From the NCBI RefSeq assembly GCF_000612725.1, contig NZ_HG964450.1:1382415-1433756 (forward strand): 51,342 bases of DNA. The letters are read 5' to 3'. Source of the DNA: Mycolicibacterium austroafricanum (GTDB lineage: Bacteria > Actinomycetota > Actinomycetes > Mycobacteriales > Mycobacteriaceae). Both the position numbers and the translations under genes were made by a program. Of the stretch, positions 1-8,981 are shown one piece after another (position 1 is the stretch's first letter; each line of letters starts with the position of its first letter). Under the pieces are notes generated by a model. That model saw only the letters and a program-made list of their open reading frames with translations, was not told where the DNA came from and ran no database searches.

Positions 1-2259
1 AGCCAGCCGCCGCCCCCGCCCGGTCGTCCGCCCGGTGGCGGCGGTCCGCCCGGTGGCGGTGGTCCGGCCGGCCCGCGCCGCAGCCTGCGTGAGCAGATCA
101 ACTGGAAGTGGGTGCGCCGGGGCTCGATCATCGCCGCGGCGGTGCTGATCCTGTTGCCGCTGCTGACCTTCGGGATGGCGTACATGATCGTCGACGTCCC
201 CAAACCCGGGGACATCCGCACCGCGCAGGTGTCGACGATCCTGGCCAGCGACGGCAGCGAGATCGCCAAGATCGTCCCGCCGGAAGGCAACCGGGTCGAC
301 GTGAACATCGACCAGATCCCGGTCCATGTGCGCGACGCGGTGATGGCCGCCGAGGACCGCGACTTCTACTCCAACCCGGGCTTCTCGTTCACCGGGTTCC
401 TCCGCGCGGCCAAGAACAACATCTTCGGCGGCGACCTGCAGGGCGGGTCGACGATCACCCAGCAGTACGTGAAGAACGCCCTCGTCGGAGACGCCCGGTC
501 CGGGGTCGGCGGTCTCATCCGCAAGGCCAAAGAGCTGGTGATCTCGACGAAGATGTCCAGCGAATGGTCCAAAGACCAGGTGCTGCAGTCGTATCTGAAC
601 ATCATCTACTTCGGCCGCGGCGCCTACGGGGTGGCGGCGGCTGCGCAGGCCTACTTCGGCAAGCCGGTCGAGCAAGTCACCGTTTCCGAGGGCGCGCTGC
701 TGGCCGCGCTGATTCAGCGGCCGTCGGTGCTCGACCCGGCCGTCGACCCCGACGCCTCCGCGGTGCGGTGGAACTGGGTGCTCGACGGCATGGTCGAGAT
801 CGGTGCGCTGTCGCCGGAGGACCGTGCGGCGCAGGTGTTTCCGCCCACGATCCCGCCGGACCAGGCATTCACCCAGAACCAGACCACCGGGCCCAACGGA
901 CTGATCGAGCGCCAGGTGGTCAACGAGTTGATGGAGATCTTCGACATCAACGAGCAGACGCTGAACACCGAGGGCCTGCAGATCACCACGACGATCGACC
1001 CGCAGATGCAGGCCGCCGCCGTCGACGCGGTCGAGGAGTACATGGACGGGCAGGACCCGGACATGCGCACCGCCGTGGTGTCGATCGACCCGAGAACCGG
1101 GGGCGTACGGGCCTATTACGGCGGCTCGGACGCCAACGGGTTCGACTTCGCGCAGGCCGGTCTGCCCACCGGCTCGTCGTTCAAGGTGTTCGCGTTGGTC
1201 GCCGCGCTGCAGCAGGGGATGGGTCTGGGTTACCAGGTCGACAGTTCACCCGTCGAGGTCAACGGCATCAAGATCTCCAACGTCGAGGGCAACAGCTGCG
1301 GCACCTGCAACATCGCCGAGGCGCTGAAGCGGTCGTTGAACACCAGCTATTACCGGCTGATGCTGCAGCTGGAGAACGGCCCGCAGGACGTCGCCGACGC
1401 CGCACACGCGGCAGGCATCGCCGAGAGCTTCCCCGGCGTCGAGCACACCCTGTCCGAGGACGGTCAGGGCGGACCGCCCAACAACGGCGTCGTGCTCGGT
1501 CAGTACCAGTCCCGCGTCATCGACATGGCGTCGGCGTACGCCACGCTCGCCGCGTCCGGGGTGTATCACAAACCGCACTTCGTGCAGAAGGTCGTCAACG
1601 CCGAGGGCACCGTGCTTTTCGACGCGAGCCAGGAGGACAACACCGGCGAGCAGCGCATCGACAAGGCGGTGGCCGACAACGTGACCGCCGCGATGCAGCC
1701 GATCGCCGCGTACTCCAACGGGCACGCGCTCGCCGGAGGGCGGCCGTCGGCGGCCAAGACGGGCACCAACCAGCTCGGCGACACCGGCGCCAACCGTGAC
1801 GCGTGGATGGTCGGATTCACCCCGTCGCTGTCGACGGCGGTCTGGGTGGGTACCACCGACGGCACCAAGCCGCTGGAGAACAAGTGGGGTTCACCGGTGT
1901 ACGGCTCGGGGCTGCCGTCGGACATCTGGAAGGCGACGATGGACGGTGCGCTCGACGGCACCGACAACGAGAGCTTCCCCAAGCCTGAGGAGATCGGCGG
2001 GTACGCCGGCGTGCCGCAGGCCCCGCCGCCACCCTCGCCGAGCGTGACCGTGCCGCCGCCGCCGTCGGAGACCGTGATTCAGCCGACCCTGGAGATCGCG
2101 CCGGGCATCACGATTCCGTGGGGCCCGCCGACCACCGTGCCCGTCGCGCCGCCGGTCCCCGGTGCGCCGCCGGCGCCCGGCGCCCCGCCGCCTGCAGACG
2201 CGCCGGGAGCTCCGGTACCGCCGGGAGCGCCGCCGCCAGGCCCGCTGCCGCCCCCGTGA
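1..2259 (+). CDS. ponA: Class A penicillin-binding protein (PonA-type), 5' end cut by the window
   Basis: Bifunctional peptidoglycan synthase at the inner membrane: GT51 transglycosylase followed by a transpeptidase. The frame is open from base 1, so the true start lies upstream; the visible N-terminus is a Pro/Gly-rich cytoplasmic tail, then one membrane anchor (about bases 127-195). GT51 motifs EDRDFYSNPG and GGSTITQQYVKN are present. The transpeptidase shows the SxxK motif in TGSSFKVF, SxN in SLNTSYY and KTG in AAKTGTNQ, so both active sites look intact. It ends in a long Pro-rich tail, as in mycobacterial PonA1. The stop overlaps the next start (GTGA), implying coupling. Identity rests on motifs plus the conserved gene order downstream. 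Confidence 0.96.
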   Translation, partial: SQPPPPPGRPPGGGGPPGGGGPAGPRRSLREQINWKWVRRGSIIAAAVLILLPLLTFGMAYMIVDVPKPGDIRTAQVSTILASDGSEIAKIVPPEGNRVDVNIDQIPVHVRDAVMAAEDRDFYSNPGFSFTGFLRAAKNNIFGGDLQGGSTITQQYVKNALVGDARSGVGGLIRKAKELVISTKMSSEWSKDQVLQSYLNIIYFGRGAYGVAAAAQAYFGKPVEQVTVSEGALLAALIQRPSVLDPAVDPDASAVRWNWVLDGMVEIGALSPEDRAAQVFPPTIPPDQAFTQNQTTGPNGLIERQVVNELMEIFDINEQTLNTEGLQITTTIDPQMQAAAVDAVEEYMDGQDPDMRTAVVSIDPRTGGVRAYYGGSDANGFDFAQAGLPTGSSFKVFALVAALQQGMGLGYQVDSSPVEVNGIKISNVEGNSCGTCNIAEALKRSLNTSYYRLMLQLENGPQDVADAAHAAGIAESFPGVEHTLSEDGQGGPPNNGVVLGQYQSRVIDMASAYATLAASGVYHKPHFVQKVVNAEGTVLFDASQEDNTGEQRIDKAVADNVTAAMQPIAAYSNGHALAGGRPSAAKTGTNQLGDTGANRDAWMVGFTPSLSTAVWVGTTDGTKPLENKWGSPVYGSGLPSDIWKATMDGALDGTDNESFPKPEEIGGYAGVPQAPPPPSPSVTVPPPPSETVIQPTLEIAPGITIPWGPPTTVPVAPPVPGAPPAPGAPPPADAPGAPVPPGAPPPGPLPPP

Positions 2260-3986
2260 CGGCGGAACCCGACTCGCCGGCGCCGGCGGCAGGGCCGGTC
2301 TCGCCGGCGCCGCACGAAGGGGTCGGCACGCCGGCCGGGCTGGATTCGCCGGCTCCGCCGGCAGAAGACCGACGGAGCCTCGACACCCGCGACCTGCCGA
2401 GCCGCACCGACACGATCGGGGCGGCGCTGTCCGAGACCATCGGCGGACCCGTCGGCCGGCACGCGCTGATTGGCCGCACCCGGTTCCTGACACCGCTGCG
2501 CGTGATGATGATCATCGCGCTGGTGTTCCTGGCGCTCGGCTACTCGACCAAGGCCGCATGCCTGCAGACGACCGGCACCGGTGCCGCGGATCAGCGGGTG
2601 GGGAACTGGGAGAACCAGCGCGCTTATTACCAGCTGTGCTACTCCGACACGGTCCCGCTGTACACCGCAGAGCTGTTGAACCTGGGCAAGTTTCCGTACA
2701 AGTCCAGTTGGCTGGAAACCGACGCCGAGGGCAAACCGCGTGCGCAGTACGACGGCGAGCCCGCGGTGCGGTACATGGAGTATCCGGTACTGACGGGCAT
2801 CTACCAGTACCTGTCGATGTCGCTGGCGAAAACCTATACGGCCCTTACGAAACTGGTGTCGGTGCCGGTCATCGCCGAGGTGGTGATGTTCTTCAACATC
2901 GCGGCGCTGGGGCTGGCGCTGGCGTGGCTGACCACGTTGTGGGCCACAGCGATGCTGGCGGGTCCGCGACGGATCTGGGATGCCGCATTGCTGGCGGCGT
3001 CACCGATCGTGATCTTCCAGATCTTCACGAATTTCGACGCGCTGGCAACGGCGTTCGCGGCGGGCGCGCTGCTGGCGTGGGCGCGGCGAAGACCGACCCT
3101 CGCCGGTGTGCTGATCGGCCTGGGTGTTGCGGCCAAGCTGTATCCGCTGCTGCTGCTCGTGCCGCTGACGCTGCTCGCGGTGCGGACGGGCCGGCTGCGG
3201 GAAGCCGGCAAGACGGCGGCGGCCGCTGTGCTGGCTTGGGTGGTGGTGAACCTGCCGATCATGGTGCTGTTTCCGCGCGGCTGGTCGGAGTTCTTCCGGC
3301 TCAACACCCGGCGCGGCGACGACATGGACTCGATCTACAACGTGGTGAAGTCGTTCACGGGTTGGCGCGGGTTCGACCCCGAGCTGGGGTTCTGGGAGCC
3401 GCCGGTGGTGCTCAACACGGTGACTGCCGCGCTGTTCGCGGCGTGCTGCATCGTGATCGGCTACATCGTTCTGACGGCCGAGCGCAGGCCCCGGGTCGCG
3501 CAGATCGCGTTTCTGGTGGTGGCGGCGTTTCTGCTGACCAACAAGGTGTGGAGTCCGCAGTTCTCGCTGTGGCTGGTGCCGCTGGCGGTGCTGGCGCTGC
3601 CGCACCGGCGGATCCTGTTGGCGTGGATGACCGTCGACATGCTGGTGTGGGTGCCGCGCATGCTCTATCTGTTCGGTGAGCAGAAGATGGGCTTGCCGGA
3701 GCAGGCGTTCACCGCCACCGTGCTGTTGCGCGACCTCGCGGTTGTTGGGTTGTGCGCGTTGGTGATTCGTGAGATCTACCGGCCCGGGCTGGACCTGGTG
3801 CGCCAGGGCGGGGTCGACGATCCGGCGGGCGGGGTGTTCGACGGGGCGCCCGATGCGCCGCCGCGCTGGCTGCCGGACTGGCTGCGCCCCCGCCCCCTGG
3901 TGAATTCGGCGCGCCAGGCGACCGCCCGCGTCGCATCGCGCGCCCGATCCGCCGGCGATTTCGCAGATCAGGGCACGTCCCTGTAG
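2256..3986 (+). CDS. Polytopic membrane glycosyltransferase, GT87/DUF2029 type (Rv0051-like)
   Basis: A protein of 576 aa if it starts at the GTG that overlaps the ponA stop by four bases; upstream ATG codons would lie inside ponA. The first ~75 residues are Pro/Ala-rich and probably cytoplasmic. About ten hydrophobic segments follow (for example around 2500-2550, 2880-2960, 3100-3200, 3430-3560), with long loops typical of GT87 polyprenol-phosphate-sugar-dependent mannosyltransferases. Position between ponA and rpsF matches Rv0051 of M. tuberculosis. A role in envelope glycan or lipoglycan assembly is inferred from the family; the substrate is unknown. Confidence 0.85.
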   Translation: MTAEPDSPAPAAGPVSPAPHEGVGTPAGLDSPAPPAEDRRSLDTRDLPSRTDTIGAALSETIGGPVGRHALIGRTRFLTPLRVMMIIALVFLALGYSTKAACLQTTGTGAADQRVGNWENQRAYYQLCYSDTVPLYTAELLNLGKFPYKSSWLETDAEGKPRAQYDGEPAVRYMEYPVLTGIYQYLSMSLAKTYTALTKLVSVPVIAEVVMFFNIAALGLALAWLTTLWATAMLAGPRRIWDAALLAASPIVIFQIFTNFDALATAFAAGALLAWARRRPTLAGVLIGLGVAAKLYPLLLLVPLTLLAVRTGRLREAGKTAAAAVLAWVVVNLPIMVLFPRGWSEFFRLNTRRGDDMDSIYNVVKSFTGWRGFDPELGFWEPPVVLNTVTAALFAACCIVIGYIVLTAERRPRVAQIAFLVVAAFLLTNKVWSPQFSLWLVPLAVLALPHRRILLAWMTVDMLVWVPRMLYLFGEQKMGLPEQAFTATVLLRDLAVVGLCALVIREIYRPGLDLVRQGGVDDPAGGVFDGAPDAPPRWLPDWLRPRPLVNSARQATARVASRARSAGDFADQGTSL

Positions 3987-4069
3987 CCTGAACCGGTTGC
4001 CGACGCAGGCGACCCTCCTGCCACGGACACGCCGTGGCCGACCAGACCAGAGGAGGTGATGGGTTTCTC

Positions 4070-4360
4070 ATGCGTCCATACGAAATCATGGTCATTCTCG
4101 ACCCCACACTTGACGAGCGCACCGTAGCTCCGTCGCTGGAGACGTTCCTGAACGTCATCCGCAAGGACGGCGGCACTGTCGACAAGGTCGACATCTGGGG
4201 CCGGCGGCGCCTGGCCTACGAGATCGCCAAGCACGCCGAGGGCATCTACGCGATTGTCGACGTCAAGGCGGAGCCGGCGACGGTGTCCGAACTCGACCGC
4301 CAGCTGAACCTGAACGAGTCCGTGCTGCGGACCAAGGTGATGCGGACCGACAAGCACTAA
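4070..4360 (+). CDS. rpsF: 30S ribosomal protein S6
   Basis: S6 of the small-subunit platform, where it pairs with S18. The 96-residue product begins [12 protein letters not shown], the usual S6 start, and has the conserved [10 protein letters not shown] stretch. The ATG at 4070 is chosen over an in-frame ATG at 4034 because a strong Shine-Dalgarno (AGGAGGTGAT, 4051-4060) sits nine bases before it and the length fits the family. First gene of the rpsF-ssb-rpsR-rplI cluster found in most bacteria. Confidence 0.97.
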   Translation: MRPYEIMVILDPTLDERTVAPSLETFLNVIRKDGGTVDKVDIWGRRRLAYEIAKHAEGIYAIVDVKAEPATVSELDRQLNLNESVLRTKVMRTDKH

Positions 4361-4424
4361 AGGGTGCCGCTCGTCGGGACCGCTGCGTAGGCTCGCGCCC
4401 AACGCCCACCTTGAGGAGGAACTC

Positions 4425-4937
4425 GTGGCTGGTGACACCACCATCACCGTCGTCGGAAACCTGACGGCAGATCCTGAACTGCGCTTCACCCCTTCCGGTG
4501 CCGCGGTGGCCAACTTCACGGTTGCGTCCACGCCGCGCATCTACGACCGCCAGAGCGGTGAGTGGAAGGACGGCGAAGCGCTGTTCCTGCGGTGCAACAT
4601 CTGGCGCGAGGCCGCCGAGAACGTCGCGGAGAGCCTGACTCGCGGTTCGCGGGTCATCGTGACCGGACGGCTCAAGCAGCGTTCCTTCGAGACCCGCGAG
4701 GGCGAGAAGCGCACCGTGGTCGAGGTCGAGGTCGAGGAGATCGGACCTTCGCTGCGCTACGCGACCGCCAAGGTCAACAAAGCAAGCCGCAGTGGCGGCG
4801 GGGGCGGCGGATTCGGCGGCGGTGGCGGGGGCGGCAACTCGCGCCCCGCGGCCAACAGCGCACCGGCCGAGGACCCGTGGGGCAGCGCGCCCGCGTCGGG
4901 CTCGTTCGGTGGCGCCGACGACGAACCGCCCTTCTGA
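4425..4937 (+). CDS. ssb: Single-stranded DNA-binding protein
   Basis: A 170-aa SSB with a GTG start after GAGGAGGA. The N-terminal OB fold (about residues 1-110) contains [15 protein letters not shown] and the conserved ANFTVAST. A Gly-rich linker follows and the acidic tip ends DDEPPF, the tail that recruits replication and repair partners. It lies between the S6 and S18 genes as in other bacteria. All parts look intact. Confidence 0.97.
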   Translation: MAGDTTITVVGNLTADPELRFTPSGAAVANFTVASTPRIYDRQSGEWKDGEALFLRCNIWREAAENVAESLTRGSRVIVTGRLKQRSFETREGEKRTVVEVEVEEIGPSLRYATAKVNKASRSGGGGGGFGGGGGGGNSRPAANSAPAEDPWGSAPASGSFGGADDEPPF

Positions 4938-4977
4938 CAACACAACTCATCAGTGATTTCTAGAAAGAGATAGACAC

Positions 4978-5241
4978 ATGGCCAAGTCCTCCACCAAGAG
5001 GCGCCCGGCTCCGGAAAAGCCGGTCAAAACTCGCAAGTGCGTGTTCTGCTCGAAGAAGGGCAAGAACCAGGACATCGACTACAAGGACACGCAGCTGCTG
5101 CGTACCTACATCAGCGAGCGCGGCAAGATCCGCGCCCGCCGGGTGACGGGCAACTGCGTTCAGCACCAGCGCGATATCGCGATCGCGGTGAAGAACGCCC
5201 GCGAGGTCGCACTGCTGCCGTTCAGCTCGTCGACGCGATAG
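4978..5241 (+). CDS. rpsR: 30S ribosomal protein S18, zinc-binding (C+) paralogue
   Basis: 87-aa S18. The CVFC pair plus a later Cys ([11 protein letters not shown]) mark the Cys-rich, zinc-dependent C+ form, which in mycobacteria is the housekeeping rpsR1 of this operon; the zinc-free paralogue is encoded elsewhere. ATG at 4978 is preceded by AGAAAGAGA. It starts 40 bases after ssb and ends 11 bases before rplI, consistent with one operon. Confidence 0.96.
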   Translation: MAKSSTKRRPAPEKPVKTRKCVFCSKKGKNQDIDYKDTQLLRTYISERGKIRARRVTGNCVQHQRDIAIAVKNAREVALLPFSSSTR

Positions 5242-5252
5242 GGACCACGACA

Positions 5253-5708
5253 ATGAAACTGATTCTCACTGCCGAGGTGGAGCACCTGGGCGTTCCCGGT
5301 GACGCTGTCGAGGTCAAGGACGGCTACGGCCGCAACTACCTGCTGCCCCGCGGCCTGGCCATCGTGGCCACCCGTGGTGCCCAGCGCCAGGCCGACGACA
5401 TCCGTCGGGCCCAGGAGCTCAAGAGCGTCAAGGGCCTCGAGCACGCCAACGAGCTGAAGCAGGCCATCGAGGGCCTCGAGTCCGTCGAGCTGGCCGTCAA
5501 GACCGCCGCCGATTCCGGCAAGCTGTTCGGTTCGGTGACCGCGGCTGACGTCGTCGCCGCGATCAAGAAGGCCGGCGGCCCGAACCTGGACAAGCGGACC
5601 ATCGGCCTGCCCAAGGCGCACATCAAGACGACCGGCGCCCACGACATCGCGGTGCGGTTGCACCCCGAGGTGACGGCCGCACTGTCGCTGAACGTCGTCG
5701 CGGGCTAG
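5253..5708 (+). CDS. rplI: 50S ribosomal protein L9
   Basis: 151-aa L9. It begins [13 protein letters not shown] and contains [13 protein letters not shown], the signature of the N-terminal rRNA-binding domain. The long connecting helix (about residues 45-75) and C-terminal domain are complete. Last gene of the ribosomal cluster; a strong hairpin follows directly. Confidence 0.97.
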   Translation: MKLILTAEVEHLGVPGDAVEVKDGYGRNYLLPRGLAIVATRGAQRQADDIRRAQELKSVKGLEHANELKQAIEGLESVELAVKTAADSGKLFGSVTAADVVAAIKKAGGPNLDKRTIGLPKAHIKTTGAHDIAVRLHPEVTAALSLNVVAG

Positions 5709-5722
5709 TCGGCTCCGGCTCA

Positions 5723-5766
5723 CAACGGCCGGGTGAGGACCTTCCGGGGGTCTCACCCGGCCGTTG
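5723..5766 (+). terminator. Strong hairpin terminator after rplI
   Basis: A perfect 15-bp GC-rich stem: CAACGGCCGGGTGAG at 5723-5737 pairs with its reverse complement at 5752-5766 across a 14-base loop. It lies 14 bases after the rplI stop. No T-run follows, as is common for mycobacterial intrinsic terminators. Confidence 0.85.
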
Positions 5767-6184
5767 CACGTTCGGGGGCGAACAAATGGCGGCAAAGCGA
5801 TCCCAGCGAACCTAACCGGCTGTTAACCTTCTCGGCCCCGCGGTGAAACACAACACGCCCGAGATGGAAACCGCGTACGACACGCCGGGCAATTTCCCAT
5901 CCACAGCCATTCGACCGGCCTACCGTTCGTCTATCTGCGAAGACAGGGTCAGCGTCGACGTTTACTAACAGGTTCTCCCCAGCACCTCAACATGGCCGAC
6001 CAGAGCTATCCACAGACCATCCACAGGGTCATCAACAGGGACGACTTGCTTCCCGTCCAGCAACGTCTAACGTTGTCCGCCGCAGGGGTTCCCGGCGGGG
6101 TTTGTCGGAGGCGAGAGTTAGCATCGCGGCGGTAGACTTCGAACGTATGTTCACACTGCGACGACGGAGGGGAGAGTGCGCTGC
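5767..6184 (+). promoter_or_regulatory. rplI-dnaB intergenic region, presumed dnaB promoter
   Basis: About 420 bases with no credible coding frame, between the rplI terminator and dnaB. It must contain the dnaB promoter, but I see no unambiguous -35/-10 pair. It holds four ATCCACAG-like sequences (5899-5906 and the cluster at 6008-6038). The dnaB ribosome-binding site GGAGGGGAG is at 6166-6174. Confidence 0.5.
6008..6038 (+). repeat. Three phased ATCCACAG-type repeats, DnaA-box-like
   Basis: ATCCACAG at 6008-6015 and 6019-6026 and ATCAACAG at 6031-6038, starting 11 and 12 bases apart, so on the same helix face; a fourth ATCCACAG is at 5899-5906. They resemble the TCCACA core of mycobacterial DnaA boxes, but the first bases differ from the TTGTCCACA consensus. 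DnaA control of dnaB would make sense but is inference. Confidence 0.45.
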
Positions 6185-8821
6185 GTGGCTGTCGTAGATG
6201 ACCGGGGCCGCCCCGGGGACCCGTCGCAGATGGAGCCGCCGCCGAGCGAGGATTTCGGCCGCCAACCTCCGCAAGACGCCGCAGCCGAGCAGGCCGTGCT
6301 GGGCGGCATGCTGCTGAGCAAGGACGCCGTCGCCGACGTCCTGGAGAAGCTGCGTCCCGGAGATTTCTACAAGCCCGCGAATCAGCTCGTTTACGACGCG
6401 ATCCTCGACCTCTACGGGCGCGGGGAGCCGGCCGACGCCGTCACGGTCGCCGCAGAACTCGACCGTCGCGGCCTGTTGCGCCGAGTGGGCGGCGCGCCGT
6501 ATCTGCACACGCTGATCTCGACCGTGCCGACCGCGGCCAACGCGGGCTACTACGCCGAGATCGTCGCGGAGAAGTCCCTCTTGCGCCGCCTCGTCGAGGC
6601 GGGGACGCGCGTCGTGCAGTACGGCTACGCGGGAGCCGACGGGGCCGACGTCAACGAGATCGTGGACCGCGCCCAGGCCGAGATCTACGACGTCACCGAA
6701 CGCAAATCCTCTGAGGATTTCGTGATCCTGGAGGAGATCCTCCAGCCGGCGATGGACGAGATCGACGCGATCGCCTCGGAGGGCGGGGTTTCCAAGGGCG
6801 TCCCCACCGGATTCACCGATCTCGACGAGTTGACCAACGGGCTGCATCCGGGCCAGATGATCGTCGTCGCGGCGAGGCCCGGTATGGGGAAGGCGCTGGC
6901 CTTGGACACCCCGTTGCCGACGCCCACGGGGTGGACGACGATGGCCGACGTCGCGGTGGGGGATCTGCTGATTGGTGCCGACGGCAAGCCCACGCGAGTC
7001 GTCGCGGCAACCGAGGTGATGGTGGGCCGGCCGTGTTACGAGGTCGAGTTCTCCGACGGCACCGTCATCGTCGCGGATGCGGACCACCAGTGGCTGACCG
7101 AAACTCGGGCGTCGCGAAAGTCTGCGCAGGCCGCAGCCGTCGGCTACAACCGATACAAGAATCAGCGGACATTCGCTGCGGTCCGAACGACGCGTGAGAT
7201 CGGAGAGACGCTGCGTTGCCCGACCGCCGACCGTCGCCTGAACCACTCCGTGGTCAACGCGGCGCCGATCGAAGCGCCTGTCGCAGACCTGCTCCTTCCG
7301 CCCTACACGCTGGGTGCTTGGCTGGGGGACGGGACGTCGCGGGCCGCTCAGATCACGACCGCCGACCCGGAGATCCTGATGAGGATCGAAGCGGAGGGCC
7401 TTGTGACGGTTCCCTTGCCCGGGGCCAGGATGCGGTACGGGCTTCAGCTGCCCACCGAGGCGCCGGCCGGGACTCGCGAGTGCGTCGTGTGTGGAGCGTC
7501 GTTCACTCCGAGCACCAGCCAGGTGCGAACCTGCGGGCGTTCGTGCGGGGGACGGGCCCGTTTTGTGTCCGAACCTGTTGCTGCGCCGACCTGTTCACAC
7601 TGTGGCGGGCCGTCGTGCGGGCTTCGGTTGTGCCAATCCTGTCGTAACGCGGTGGGCACGGTTCAGGGTCGTCTACGGACGATCGGCGTCCTGGGGAACA
7701 AGCACATCCCGACTGAGTACCTGCGTGCCTCTGAAGCGCAGCGGCGGGCGTTGCTTGCCGGCCTGCTCGATACGGATGGCACCGTCACCAATGGAGGTGC
7801 GGTCCAGTTCAGCGTCACCAGTCGGCGGCTCGCCGCTGACGTCGCCGAACTGGTCGTCTCGCTCGGCTATCGGTGCCAGGTGGCGACCAAGGCCGTGAAG
7901 GGGCGAACCGAAGCGTCCTCGACCGCGTATATCCTCAACTTCTCGACGACGGACTCAGTGTTCGGCCTGCATCGAAAAGACCTATCGCACAAGGAACGTC
8001 GCGCGTCGAGTTCCGTGCGATCCAACACACGCTTCATCGTGGATGTCCGTGAAATCGAGACGGTTCCCGTCCGGTGCGTGGAAGTCGACAACGACGACCA
8101 CATGTACCTGGCGAGCCGCTCCATGATCCCGACGCACAACTCCACTCTGGGTTTGGATTTCATGCGGTCGTGCTCCATCAAGCACCACTTGCCGAGCATC
8201 GTGTTCTCGCTGGAGATGAGCAAGACCGAGATCGTCATGCGTCTGCTGTCGGCGGAGGCCAAGATCAAACTCGCCGACATGCGGTCCGGACGGATGAACG
8301 ACGACGACTGGACTCGGCTGGCGCGTCGCATGAGCGAGATCAGCGAAGCCCCGTTGTACATCGACGACTCGCCGAACCTGACCATGATGGAGATCCGGGC
8401 CAAAGCGCGACGGTTGAAGCAGAAGGCGGACCTGCGTCTCGTCGTGATCGACTATCTCCAGCTGATGACGTCGGGCAAGAAGGTCGAATCGAGGCAGCAG
8501 GAAGTCTCCGAATTCTCAAGGCAGATCAAGCTTTTGGCGAAGGAGCTGGAAGTGCCGGTCGTCGCGATGAGCCAGCTCAACCGAGGCCCCGAGCAGCGAA
8601 CTGACAAGAAGCCGATGTTGTCCGACCTCCGTGAGTCGGGTTCGATCGAACAGGACGCGGACATGGTCATCCTCCTGCATCGTCCCGATGCGTTCGAGTC
8701 GGATGACCCGCGCGGTGGAGAAGCGGACCTGATCGTCGCCAAGCACCGCGCCGGTCCGACGAGGACGATCACCGTGGCGCACCAACTGCATCTGTCGAGA
8801 TTCTCGAACATGGCGAAATAG
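6185..8821 (+). CDS. dnaB: Replicative DNA helicase DnaB, interrupted by an in-frame intein
   Basis: Hexameric 5'-3' replication-fork helicase. The precursor is 878 aa: N-extein 236, intein 416, C-extein 226; the spliced protein is 462 aa, normal for mycobacteria. The N-terminal domain (from PPQDAAAEQAVLGG) is followed by the RecA-like domain. The Walker A motif GMGK/ST is split by the intein; Walker B lies in LRLVVIDYLQLM, and the end HQLHLSRFSNMAK is complete. I start at GTG 6185 (MAVVDD), ten bases after GGAGGGGAG, as in relatives; an earlier GTG at 6176 overlaps the ribosome-binding site. The Tn7-like element begins 29 bases beyond the stop, leaving the gene intact. Confidence 0.96.
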   Translation: MAVVDDRGRPGDPSQMEPPPSEDFGRQPPQDAAAEQAVLGGMLLSKDAVADVLEKLRPGDFYKPANQLVYDAILDLYGRGEPADAVTVAAELDRRGLLRRVGGAPYLHTLISTVPTAANAGYYAEIVAEKSLLRRLVEAGTRVVQYGYAGADGADVNEIVDRAQAEIYDVTERKSSEDFVILEEILQPAMDEIDAIASEGGVSKGVPTGFTDLDELTNGLHPGQMIVVAARPGMGKALALDTPLPTPTGWTTMADVAVGDLLIGADGKPTRVVAATEVMVGRPCYEVEFSDGTVIVADADHQWLTETRASRKSAQAAAVGYNRYKNQRTFAAVRTTREIGETLRCPTADRRLNHSVVNAAPIEAPVADLLLPPYTLGAWLGDGTSRAAQITTADPEILMRIEAEGLVTVPLPGARMRYGLQLPTEAPAGTRECVVCGASFTPSTSQVRTCGRSCGGRARFVSEPVAAPTCSHCGGPSCGLRLCQSCRNAVGTVQGRLRTIGVLGNKHIPTEYLRASEAQRRALLAGLLDTDGTVTNGGAVQFSVTSRRLAADVAELVVSLGYRCQVATKAVKGRTEASSTAYILNFSTTDSVFGLHRKDLSHKERRASSSVRSNTRFIVDVREIETVPVRCVEVDNDDHMYLASRSMIPTHNSTLGLDFMRSCSIKHHLPSIVFSLEMSKTEIVMRLLSAEAKIKLADMRSGRMNDDDWTRLARRMSEISEAPLYIDDSPNLTMMEIRAKARRLKQKADLRLVVIDYLQLMTSGKKVESRQQEVSEFSRQIKLLAKELEVPVVAMSQLNRGPEQRTDKKPMLSDLRESGSIEQDADMVILLHRPDAFESDDPRGGEADLIVAKHRAGPTRTITVAHQLHLSRFSNMAK
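6893..8140 (+). other. DnaB intein, class 3 type, with LAGLIDADG homing endonuclease
   Basis: Encodes 416 residues inserted between the Lys and Ser of the DnaB P-loop. It begins ALALDTPLPTPTGWTTM, so residue 1 is Ala rather than Cys/Ser. It ends PTHN before Ser+1. Block B has DHQW instead of TxxH, block F has RCVEVDND and block G has Thr in PTHN: together the Trp-Cys-Thr triad of class 3 inteins, which splice from the block F Cys. Endonuclease motifs are LGAWLGDGT (near 7310) and LLAGLLDTDG (near 7752). Between them is a Cys-rich stretch (CVVC, CGRSC, CSHC, CQSC; 7480-7640) that probably binds zinc. Splicing appears necessary to form an active helicase. Confidence 0.93.
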
Positions 8822-8850
8822 CGGCCGATTCTGTAGGGTCTCATTCCTGG

Positions 8851-8895
8851 TGTCATATTCTCATCCGCAATGTCATGTTGATGTCATATATGACA
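8851..8895 (+). repeat. Tn7-like terminal repeats (putative TnsB-binding sites)
   Basis: TGTCAT occurs at 8851, 8871 and 8882. The third copy is the left half of a perfect 14-bp palindrome, TGTCATATATGACA (8882-8895). Short repeats starting TGT at a terminus are typical of Tn7/Tn5053/Mu-type transposase binding sites. Their position directly before tnsA and just after dnaB supports this reading; binding itself is inferred. Confidence 0.7.
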
Positions 8896-8981
8896 GCGCG
8901 GTGAGATTCGAGGCCCCTTGCTCCGGCGTGTCGATCGGCTCGGTTCGGAGCGTGGGTTGAAGATCGTGGTGATTCGCCCGA

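Noticed and set aside
108..1799. 563-codon frame overlapping ponA in another phase.
   Set aside because: Arg/Gly/Ala-rich composition typical of a shifted high-GC frame; ponA has all catalytic motifs.
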